Assembly (NCBI GenBank): GCA_023055505.1
Contig: JALIRH010000014.1
Location: 14,410,501 to 14,474,500 of the forward strand
Source: Callipepla californica brunnescens
Taxonomy: Eukaryota; Chordata; Aves; Galliformes; Odontophoridae
Length of the DNA: 64,000 nucleotides
Direction of reading: 5' to 3'
Program-made: the position numbers and the translations under genes
Notes under the pieces: generated by a model
The model's input: the letters and a program-made list of their open reading frames with translations, nothing else
Databases searched by the model: none
Told to the model about the DNA's origin: nothing
Shown here: piece after piece, positions 40,311-52,300 of the stretch
How the letters are laid out: each line of letters starts with the position of its first letter
Position numbering within the stretch: position 1 is the first letter of the stretch

Positions 40311-43300
40311 GTAAGCACCATGTTTACCCCACTGGTACCGATGCTGTCATATGTCCCATGGGCTGGCTCCTGCCTGGATGGGAATGTCTACCTTTGCTAA
40401 GTCTTCTGGTTCTACATCTCTGTTGTTTTGCTATCTGGTGAATTTTCTTTTGTGTTGTGAACTGAGAAAGCACTGATCTTGTGTCGGTAGAGAGCAGGGC
40501 TGTTCGCATTCTGCTTTTAGGTCTGAATGTGGTTGGAGAGGGGAGAGCTGTAGTTCGTGTTGCTCTTTCTAAGGAGAAAGGAAAATACCCAGAAAGACTT
40601 GTCAGAGAACAGCAGGTGAAGTCTTACACTCCTTGTATTTTAAGCTGTTGAATTTTAAGTGAATTAATGGGGAGTAGTCAGGTTTTTTTCATATCCAGGA
40701 GGCTGCTCTCTCCTGCTGCTGGCTACAGCAGATGCCCCACTGGGTTTTTCCAAAAATAACTTTCTGGCCAGCCATTTCTAATGTTTTTTTTCTTTTATTT
40801 TGACTATGGGGAGAGTGAATCAGGCTGTTAGTGCTGCGGGCTGGGAGCTGATCTCTGTGGAGGGCAGACAGGCATTTCCCTTCTCTTCATCAGTGCCATT
40901 TCACCATGTATTTGAGGTGTTTTCGCTCATGAAGCATCAGGAACTCCTTGCAGCCAGGGCAGAGGTAATGTGATAGTGGCAGATCCCAGTCCACTTCACC
41001 AAACCCTGCTTTCCCAGCAGGCAGGCTGTTGGAACAACCACCAGCTGGCTTTCAGTTTTTCACATTTGTTTGTTTTTAAACATCAGGGCACTCTTGAAAG
41101 CCATTATTGGGGTACACCATTCAACCAAGGGCAGCTGGCGAGGAGTGCCAGTGAATTTGGTACATTTATATGCAGGCATTCATGCAAGCGTTTTCCAAGG
41201 TCTCTCTTTCCAAGGTCTCTCTAGCCTTTATCAAAATTTAGGAGCACCTAACGTGAGTGTGCCCACGTGTTTCATTTGTCTTCTCCTTGCTTCACATGGG
41301 GGCTTCTGAAGGCCACTCTTGTTGTGCCACAGCACATCCATGAGTGCTGCATGAGTCAGTCAGCACGAAGATGGGGTCACTGAGCCCTGCATGTCCCCGT
41401 GCCTTCAGGACAGGTTGTAAGGACAACCCCTTGATGAACTCTAAGTGTATTTGGAAGGCAGAGAGATTTGAATCAGATCAACATTGGATCTTGATGTTTA
41501 ATGTCACATTGCAGCTGTCCATGCATCCCACTGGAGCAGCAAAAAGCTGCTGGTGAATCAACATGGGACAAACAGTTATAAAACAAAGGAAAAATATAGC
41601 TATTAATAACATGTATCTTTTCTGAAACACCCAATGGGCCAAAGCAGTTAAATGTGAATGCAGTGCAGCCCTGGGGTCTGCTCTGCTCTGCCACGGATAG
41701 AAAAGCAGAGAGCAGACTTCCCTCTGTATATTGCTTTTGGCCAAGCTGCCAGATGTTTGTTTTCATAGATAGCTTGAATATATATTTCTGTATTTGAGAA
41801 CCTGACCACACATAAACCAGGTTCTTGTTCCTTCACTACAGCTGATAAATGTGAATAAAACACTGTTTGCCTAGCGTGATAGCATCCATCCCTGGGGGCC
41901 AGATGTGGTTATGGTCTTACAACCTCCAGACAAACACTGTTGTCAAGCCAGAAGGCGCAGCTCTGGTTCCAGCCCTGCCAAAGGGAGAGCTTTTCCTGGC
42001 ATGGTAACGTTGAAAACCTTTTTCTGATTCATGTTGAGGCTTTCAATCTGTATCTCTTGTAAGCAAGCAGAGAAACTTTTAAGAGATCATCCTGTCCCTT
42101 TTCAGTTGCACTCTCCAGTTGATTTAAACCAAGACTCGATTTTACCTTTTCCTTTGTCTCTGATGGATTCAAATCATAAAGAAAGTTAATCTAACAACTC
42201 TACGTTTCTCTAAGAATTCTTCATCTTGAAAGCAGGCCAAGACAACCGCTCTGCCATGGAAAGACACCGTAAGAGAGGAGTTTTAAACCAATTCTAAATA
42301 ACACTGAATGGTTTGGATTTCAAAATGGGGCAGGCACGGTTACACACTTTTCAAGAAGTTCTTGAAAATGTTGGGGTAAACCACTAGCAATGACTTGAGC
42401 ATCATGGTCCATGCTGTCACCTCCTCGCTGACCGTGAGCATGAAGCCCAGATATTTGGGGAGCAATTCTGTGGCTGTCAGCCCGGCTAAACAAACCCAGA
42501 ATTATGGAGGCAAGCAGTGCTATCTGACCTGTGGTATTTATGCTAGCGGCCATCTGGCCCTGGGAATCTCTGCTGAAGTTCCTGCAGGGACTGGCTGATG
42601 CTTTGGGGCACGTGCACAACTTGCAGCAGGGCACACGTGGTCCTGGCTGTCCCTGCTCCACTCCAGCTCAGCCCCAGCTCTGTGCTCCGTGGCAGGAATC
42701 AGCACTATTCTGCTGCTTGTCTGCCAGAAACAAAGCATGGCATGGGTGGCCTTGATGCATCTGCCCCCAGGAAGTGTTGGTGCACGGAAAGAAAAATGCA
42801 TTTCAATTAATGCTACCTTATGTGCAATCTGCAGCCTTCTGCAAGAAAAAGGTGGAAGACTTTGAATGTTAAGCTGACAGCAAGCCTGCACATCTCAGAT
42901 ACGATTTTCTTCCTGTGCTAAAATCACGTTTAATGATGTTGTCATGTGAAGCAAGAGCTGATTCTGGACACAAGCCTCCGATTCTGACAACAGTGGGGTG
43001 GATGCTTTGCACACAAGAACTGCCCATATGGGTACGCCTGGAGGGGAACTGTTATTTGACAAAGTGTTATTTCATTGGGAAGTGTGGGCAGAGCTGCTGT
43101 CTCTGGCAGCAAGTTCTGTTTACAGGAATTTCGTGCTTCAAAAACACTTCTAGGGAAAAGGTTTTGAAATTTGGAAGTGAGATAAAACAGCCTTCACCCC
43201 CACCCCGCCCAATGGTTTCCAAATTTACATTTCACTGCAGTTGTTTCTTTAGCTTGAACTTCTACCAAAGTTTTGGTTCAAAGTATTTCATTTTATTTTA

Positions 43301-46300
43301 TTTTTTAATATTTTGTTACATCCGTTCTGTTTACAGAAATATCCCAATTTGGAATAGGGAAGAATCTGAGGCTCTTTTTAATGAAGAGCAAAGAAATTTC
43401 TGCACAGAGAAGCATTCTTCCTCTCCCAGCCCTACACATCCTTGCAGCCCATATTTTTTGCATTGAGGCATTTCCACCCCCCCTTGGTCCTGGGGTTGTG
43501 CAGTTGTTATTCTGTAAGTTCTTGTATGCAGGAATCATGCAGAGCTTGGGTTGTATTTGGGAATTTTCAGTGTTCCCTGCATTTTGCCATTATCAGTTTG
43601 TACACACTCCATTGTATGTGAGGACTGCGTTGGCGTCTGCTGAGCTTTAGGAAGATCCCCATCAGTTGTACCCTTGCTCCAACACATCTTCCTGCTGTAG
43701 AAGTTGTTCCTGGTGTGGTTTCCCTGCCCAGTAGTGCTCGCTGCTGTCATGGCAGGAAGGCTTCCGTGATAAATGATTAAACAGAAATGGTTGCTTATCC
43801 CCAAATTCCCAAGCCTCAAAAATATGCGGAAACAATTGCCTGTGACCTGTCACCTCCCTTAGGTCTGTGTACTGCCAAGGATGAGACCGTGTTGGGTCTT
43901 TGGATATACAGAATAACATTCATCTCAGTCAGTCAGGAAATGTGGGTCACTTATCTGTAATAGGCTTCTATCCCACCTCCCTCGAGCACAACTGTTGAGC
44001 TTTGTGAGGAATCTCATGGCATGTCTGAGTATCTCTGTGGCCTTGCAGGCTCAGATACCAGCTGTCCCCCACCCATAGCAGTGATGTATGCTGCAGATCA
44101 TAGAAACCAATTGTAGACCAAATTCCATGCACGTGCAGATTTTTTTTTTTTCTTCCTCCTTCTCCTTCTGAAGTAAGCTCCCAAGTTAATTTGTTATCCA
44201 GTTTCAAAGGTACTAAGCCTGTTTCCAGTTCTTTGTTCATTGTAAGGGTTTCCAGCTGGTTGAATTCATCCTTCAGTGTGCCCATGTCTCAGAGGTGGCT
44301 GGGTAGGGGGCAGCCCCTTGGCACAGGCTGAGCTGCTGTTTATTGCTGCCTTGCTTCTACAGGAGACAAGCATCTTGTGGCCAGACTTTTAAAGAACACA
44401 TTCAGCAAGCCAGAGCTTCATGCTGTTCTGAGGGAGGAAAAGATTGGTTCTATAGGTTTGAATTTATGCATTAATGAAGGTTTATTGGCCAAACGTGGCA
44501 GTATAGATTACCTAACTCCATGGATGTTGATGGAGAGCATCCTACGTGGCATGTAGAGGAAGCCCTTAACTTTGATTCTGGTAGTTGAGAGGAACATTAA
44601 AAGAGCACTTCATTGTGTGTGCTGGGAGAAAACGGTAGCTGGAAAAGGCAATGGATCCCAAGGAGATTATAATTGGTAGCTGCTTGAAATCCTATATTAA
44701 AATAATCTCCTGGCTGATTCTTATTTGAGACTTATGTTTTACTTTTCTACATAAGGCCTTTTGTGGGTAACTTGGCATATGAGTTAATAAATCAGGTTTA
44801 CGATTCTCAGTTAATAAACTGGCTTAGATCCACAGGCTTCTGTGTACACAAGAAACTAAACCAAGGAGAGCACGCTAATAGCCTGGGTGAATTTTTGCAC
44901 TAAAAAAATCAAATTCTGGGTAGGGGGGAAGATTTGGAGTTGGCACATAGCAGTGGCTGTGTGCAGAGCTGGCCACGTTCAGCTGACAAGCACAGGTTAA
45001 TGGGCTGAGTTCTGGCAGCAGGCACTTCGGTCTCTGCTCTTATTCTTCAGCTTTTGGGGGTTTTGTTATTCAACTTTTCAACATGAGATTTTTTAAACAA
45101 ACTTTAAGAACCTTGAAGATGCATTAGCTTGGAATATGCTTCTCATTGTACTTATTATATAATGACACAATGAGGAAAGCAAATTATTCTTTTTTTTTTT
45201 CCTCGGTTTTAATTTTTCCCACGTTATTATTTTTCTTTTTTAATTGTAATTTGTTTCTGTTTTGGATCAGCTGGGAAATGGAGCGTGAAGGAGCCCAAAC
45301 CAGCAAGCTTTAGGATGCCTCACAAGTGGGATTGAACGTGGAGTGCATTAGAGCATGGGCTCGGGGTTCACCTCTGGGTAGCACCAACCAGGGCAAATGC
45401 TGGGAGAGCTGCAGAAATCAGCAGGGCACGTGGCAGAGACCCCTGCCCTGTGGGGGAGCACTGTTCTCTGTTATTATTTACTGCTGTTTATTAACTGCTG
45501 TTAACCACAGCTTCAGCCAATGATATTGGTACCCAAAACCTACTGTAGATATGTGGGATCGCTGCATCACTCTGGCCTCCGTATCACTGTGCTGCTACTG
45601 GGGCAATGATGGGCTTTTGAAAGTTCATCTCCAACTCCTCTTCTTCATCCAAAATAACATGGAGCAACACGGTGAAAATACTCTTTGTACTTGTGGAACT
45701 CCCTCTGTGTTGAGGGGCTGTGCTGGTGATGCCCCGTGGTTGCATGGGGTGCCCCAGGCAGTGCGTGCGGGTGATGCCCTGTGCTGTGCTTGGGGTCCTG
45801 TGCAGCCAGGGAGGATGGAGTCACACTGGGAACAAAGGTGTAAAAAATGGGATTTTACGCTCACTATGAATGCTGGCAGGCCAACAACACGCGTGACATG
45901 GGAGAAGGAGGGTAGCATCAAGTTTATTTAGGAAGTCATCGTGTTGGAGTTGAATGGAGAAGTAATGTTGGGGTTTTTTCCCCTTTTATGAGCGTTTTTA
46001 AATTATGCTTCATCTTCATAATTAAATGACCTTTTTTTTTTTCTTTGTTTTTCTTTTGTTTTCCAGGCCCTGCAGTAAGTATCGTGGATTTTACTGTTGG
46101 ATCGACAAAGTTAAGGCTTTCCCCTTCTCCCTCCCCTTCCTTTCTGTGTCCTTGCAGAAGCACAGCTTTTTTTTGGTAGAGGTGTGTCTGGAAGGAAAAT
46201 TGGTACCAGATGCTGCTGTATTTTTTTCACAATTGTAGACAAATGGTGTGGGGGGAGTTCTAAAATGTTTAACTTGCTGCCCTCGGGGACTTCCAGTAAC

Positions 46301-49300
46301 TTTAAACCCAGCAAATATTCAGAAGAAAAAAAAGGAAAGGTTTCCCTTTGGAGTTTCTTTACTCGGCTTCCACTGAGCCACAGGAGCGCTATACTAATAT
46401 ATTAATGTTTGGATGGGATTTTTAGTTCTGAAGCTCTGTCTTGCTTTTCTTATCTGTTGTGTTTCCATCATTTAATATGGGTTTGGTAGCCTTGCAAAGG
46501 GGGCTGGAAGGGAAGATGCAGCTTGCTTGCTTCTCTTTGAAGTCTTGGGGAGAATAACAAGCATTCCTCCCAGTGCTACCAAAAAATTTATGGGGAATTT
46601 GTTGTTTGAAGGGGTAATAGTTGAAAATGTGTCAACTCCTCCTTCCAAATGTTCGGATGTGTTTTTCACTGTGCCACTGCCAGTTCCAAATCTGAGGTTC
46701 TCCCGCTGCTTTTGGAGCGAGAAAACAGCATTCCATTTGGGCCCTCCTGGCTGCTGAGGGGCTTTTAAAAAGGATTTATGGGCGTTAGGTGCTTCTGTTT
46801 TCTTTCTACCTTTCTTCCCCCCGTGCTGGAGGAGAGGTGGGGGCTGTTGGCAGCCACGTGTTTCCCTGTCCATGGTTGCATTAAGAGAGATGTTTCTTCA
46901 CGTCACTCTTATAGGGCTTCACGGGGTTGGAAAGGGGTCGTTACAGGAAAAGATAGCTTGGCTAGTAATTCTTGGGCTAATTAATTTCCAGTTCTGTCCA
47001 TCTACCTAAAGGCCAAAAGGTGACGGGGAGATACACGTGGGAGCTGTCACAGCACTGTGGCTTTGGTTCTCCTGGGATGGACAGCACTACTGGTGACTTT
47101 GGTTGATGGCATTCAGCCATTGGAAATTTCGCTTCTATTTAAAGTTTGTTTTTTAGCCCGAAGAGGGGATTGAGTAAAGCTATTTCTGGGCCACGTTTTG
47201 AAGGAGCAAATTAGGAAAATTGAAGACTCAGTGCCTTTGACTTGACTGTTCTTAGAAGAGATCTGAACATGGCGACTCTAAAAGTTGTGCCCAGCGTTAG
47301 CTGTAAATCCCAGATACTGACTGGCTCAAGAAATGCAAACAGATGAATTTTCCTTGTCAGTTTGCATTCAGAAATTCAGTCTGACAGTGAAATCGTTTTC
47401 CTGTAAATATACTGTAATTAAAAACCGCAACACGGCCTCTCTGCCCACGACATAAATGATGCCGTGGGTTTTGGAGATGTTTGTGAATGGGGCAAGCACC
47501 TTCTGAAGGGATCAGCAGTGCCCTGCGGCCATGTGTGGATGCCCAGTGCTCAGGGTGCTGGAGTTGGGCCCCGAGCGGGGGGATGCTGCTGTCCCCTTCT
47601 GTAATTTGTGCAATTTGATTTAATTAGAGAAACGTATTTAGTTTCTTAGTCGGCGGCAGGTTAGAGATGGAGAGGATAGAGCCTGCATTGGTACGTCTTT
47701 AAGGGACTTCTTCTCTTCATTCAAGAGCTTTGGCTTTTAAATGGGTTGGTTTAACCATTTCTGCACCTGTCCCCAGCCCACACGCTGCCAGCCGCTCTGC
47801 TTCCTCACGTGTGCTGTCTGCTCACTTTTATGGTGCACGATTCGGCAGAGGCAACATATGGTGCACGATTAATTTTGCTTTGTCTCTCCTTGGTTTCATT
47901 TCCTGGTTCCCACGGCACTATTGAGTTGCAAGCAGAGTGCAGGGGAGGTTTAACACAAACAAGACGTTTTTCTCTCCCTTTGCCCTTCCAGAGACAACTC
48001 CTGTTTTAGTTCATTTAAAAAATAATAATCCTGCAATTTTTAGCTCAAGTAGCATTTTCCAGAGACTTCTTTAAACATTATAATAAAAGTCCTAGAACCC
48101 ACAGAACCACAATATTATTTTATTTCAGCAGTACTGCGTTTAGCTCTATTGGTTTCTTCTGTTTCTTGATTTCGGCCATAAGGAATCAGTTATATCTTAC
48201 ATGTACAGCATCGCACTGCTAAAACTGCATCCTCAGTTCTGTTGTTCCCTAGTAGCAGTTGTTCTGGCATTTCAGTTTTTGGCTGTCATAAGCTAGTTGT
48301 GTGTACAAAATTATTAGAATTTGTGGTACAGGATTTGTGGCTGCTGGGTGATTGATCATCCTGTCTCGTGAGCGAGGGGTATTCTGCTCTGCTGTGCTAT
48401 AAAACCTCCGTTTCAGAGGGTATTAAAATCACATGCTGGGTAGGAAACTTCTACCATTGAAGGATAGACTTGCCACATACATAATTAAACGTTTACAGTC
48501 CCAGATATTAGCAGGCACTTTATGTATTAGCAAGTTACAAGTGTTTCCTATTTGTGTGTGCGCTCCAGTGCCATACATCTCCATAAAAACCTCACTGTAC
48601 ACTTCATCCCAAGGCTGCAATTTGTTAAATAGGTGGTTGTTGAAGTCAGTGTTGTTTCTGGATGAATCAGTAGTGCTGCAGGAGGCGTTTGGAGCTGCAG
48701 GGGCACTTAGCAAGAAGTGAAAACCGTTCTAATGGATAGGAATGGGCTGGTGCCAGAGCTGCTCGTGCTGTAAGGAACGTGTGGATCTCGTTGCATATCT
48801 AAGGCATGCTGACATAATCTATGTTTATAGTAGCACATGACACTGCTGTAGCAGACGCATGCCTTGCTGCCTGCTTGAGTACCAGCTAATGCTTAACAGC
48901 TCCTTCCTGGGAATCTGCCTGGCGTGTGGCTTACAGCTGCCCCTCACCGTGCCACCGGCTCAGCTGGAGCCATAAACGCTTCTGGGAGCTCCCAGAGGGG
49001 GAGCAGGAAAGGTGAAGTGAAGATGGGTTGGGTTTTTCTCTGCTGATCCTACAGGTATCATGAAGAACTTAAGGTCTTTCCCCATAGCATCCTCTGCTTT
49101 CCACTTCTCCACAAACAGAGGCGAGGCGTAGAGGTGAGCTGGGGGAGTCTTAACTTCAAAGAGAGTAATGGGGCTGAAATGGGGAAACCTGCACAGGATC
49201 AGCTGCTGGGATAGTTCAGTGCTCAGCAGTCAGCAACAGAACCTCTCCCTGGTTTTGGGATGGGGCCGTGGGTGCATGGCTGGGACCCTGCTCATGGCTT

Positions 49301-52300
49301 CAAGGGCAGCAGTGGTGGGGGCAAGCTGGCCAAGCCTTTGGTAAGTAGCATGAGTGAGGCACGAGGTCAAAATCTGGGGAAAGTTGGCCATAGGCATGAC
49401 CTTTTGGGGGAAGAAAATTGCTTTGAGAGGTTTCTCTGGAGGAGTTTGGTCCCAGGGCCAGTGGGGGGAGCTGACAGCCCCCACCCTGCCTGCTGCCATG
49501 TGCATTGACTGACCTGATATCTTGCTTGTTCCCCACCACAGGGGCAGTCAGGACGCGATGGTTACCCGGTAACTCTGCTATTCCTTTTATTTTGATTCTC
49601 TTTCAATCTGCACCCCGTCATCCTTTCTGTCTTTGCCATGACACTTGATTTTCTTTGCGTGTCTTGATCTATTTTTTTTTTTTTTCCTATTTTCTGCCCT
49701 CTTCATCAGCAGTGGCCTTTTGGGAGATTTGGCCCCAAATCTCAGGAGCCTTTGCAGTATTCTCCATTGTTTACAGAGCAAAAGGCTGGAGCTCTTTCAT
49801 GGTATTACAGAACACTCTTGTGGTATTTGGTGTTACACTCCTGCCTGTTTACTTTTTTCTCAAGAAGACTTAGGAAAATTTGCTCCTTATCACTGCCACC
49901 TCGTGCCCTGTCCTGATTCCCCCTGAGCAGCTGTAAAACCAAACCAACATCTCTTGAGTTTTGTGCATGTGATGGATGGAGAGCTTGAAGGAGGAGGACT
50001 GGAGGGGAAACACAAAGCTGATTTCAGTTTCCATTTCCCCTTCCTGAGAAAGGCAGGAACCTTTCTCCAGCAGCCCCATAGGAGAGGTGCATGCAGGTGT
50101 TAATTCTGCAGAAGGAGCAGGTGTTCTTTACAGTAGGATAGGGCTCCATTGCTTGGGATGGCTCAGTCTGACAGCTTTGCTGGAGGCTTCTCATGTCTGT
50201 GGAAGAGGGCACAGAATCACACAAGTATTGGTTCACAGCTGAGCTCGAGATAGGAGATTTTGCTCCAGTTGACCTATGTAATGGTGGTTTTAGGGTGGCT
50301 TCCTGCTTTTGCAAGGTGTGGCTAACCCCTGATGTGCAAGCAGTGCCCATGGCCACGGGCAGGTTTGCCCTCATCTTTGTGTTGGTAATATTCTGGCAAA
50401 GGCTGTGCCTGTGGTTAGCCATGGAGCTCTGGACGTGAAGAGATGAAATGGCAGATTTTCCCTCATGCAGAGTGTGCCCCACAGCCTAGCCTGGCCTGGC
50501 TGCCAACCCCAGTGAGTGGGTCCCAGTGAGGGATTCTGCTGCTACATCTGCACTGGGAGAACAGCATTATATCACTGAAAGATTTTTGCTCCTGTCTCTT
50601 TGTTCCTTGGGATCTGCTGTTGCTGTGCAACTGGTTTTATTCCAGGCCTTGCAAAAAGATGAGCCCAGCCCAGCAAGCAGTGAATTAGTGGCCTGTGGCT
50701 ACACTAAGTAGCTTCATCTAATAAGGAGGTGATAGTAATTGCATTTTCAAGGCAATATGTACATGTGGAGGAGAAAACAACATAAAGCAGAGTTGAGAGT
50801 AATTCAGTAGAAGCACACGGAGAGGCTTTATTACATCCAGTTGCTTAGGCAAACTGATGTAATTATTTAGCTCCCTTCTGGCTGATCAGATTAACTCTGA
50901 GCAGGTAAAACTTGAAGGTGGATGTGAGACCTTGCCTAGCTGTGGTTGCTCCTGTACAGTAGCACAGGGCTAGTGGTGGAAGTGCACAGTGTCACAGCAG
51001 AGGATGCTCAGGGCTCAGTGGGATGTCCTCATGGGAGAGCACCACATGGAGGGCTGGGCACTGGCATGGCCAGAGGTGCCTCTCACATAGATGCACGGAT
51101 TTTGTGCCATCATTTCTTAAAGATCTTTTCCTTTCCCGTGCTTTCTGCAGTTCCTTACCAGAATTGTGTGAAACTTCAGCTACAAGCAAATGTAGAATTA
51201 GTGAGTGGAAATTAAATAGTGTTTGGCACCAGAGATGGATGTGGTGACATTTCCACCTCCTGGATATCAGTGCTTTGATTTTATTTGTGAGCTGCTAGCA
51301 CTTAGGCAAGGTGCTGAGTGCAATAGGGAGAGCAGATAGGCTCTCAGGAGAGTTTGAGCAGGTCTGACAGTCCAGCTAGGCTTTGAGACTCTTGTTCAAC
51401 AGTTAAGTGTGTGCCAACAACAACGTGTGTTACCCCAAACCCCTTCTGGTTTTAAGTGTTGGAATCAAATGAAGTGGAAACAGCACAAGCTCTCTATAGT
51501 AGCAGGCTCAAAGTGCAGTAGCTCAAGTTGTTTCTTCCAGTGAGCTGGGACACACCGGCCAGGCACAATCCTGGTCAGGAAAAGCCTTCAGTGTGTTAGT
51601 GCAGCTGCGCTGTGCAGTGGTGCAGCACCTTCCAGGGCCATTTTATTTCTCTGGCTTTGGTGCTCAGCTCCTATTCCACTGTGCCAGCAGTTGCCCTCTT
51701 CAAGGACCTGCCCAGCAGCCATGGGGCTCCAGCTGTCCCTGTTTTGATTGTGCACAGGTGAGTGCTGAGCTCTCCCTGCTGTCCTGGAGGGTGCTGCAGA
51801 GCACGGCTGTGAGCAGGACAGCCACTCCTGACTGTTTGCCTGCATTGTTTCACTCTGGTGCTCCCCTCGCCAGCTGTTCTGAAGAGATGACAGCAGCTTT
51901 GGATCAGATTGATGAGGATAATTTGGATGACACTTTTGGCGTTTGGCAAGAGTGCCCACCCCAAACTTGCACACAGCCCCAGAGCTCGAATTTTGGGTTT
52001 TTGCACAGCTGCACTGGAGCAGAGGAAAAGCAGATGTGCACTGTCCTCACACTATGCTCTGCTGCCCGCAGTCTGTGCCTGAGCGGGGAACCATGCTGAC
52101 TTCCCCATAGGGCTGGTGGGCTTTGCAGAGGGCCAACACAGGGGTGCTTCTGGCTGCAGAGCAGGCTGCTGCATTTGGAAAACAGGCGTGAAGATCAGAT
52201 GGAAGAGCTGTTCTGGAAGTAGACTTTCCAGCTGACCTTTTGGTGCAGGCAGATCTTCACGCCGTGAGGTTGCTTAAAGGAATCAGATAAGGTATGGAGG

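Noticed and set aside
42915..43466. Open reading frame of about 183 codons on the plus strand
   Set aside because: It lies inside an intron, has low-complexity F/L/S-rich translation, no domain-like pattern and no splice or start context. Chance open frame.
51593..52099. Plus-strand open frame of about 168 codons
   Set aside because: Intronic, Cys/Ser-rich by composition, no homologous pattern, no neighbouring splice-consistent exons.
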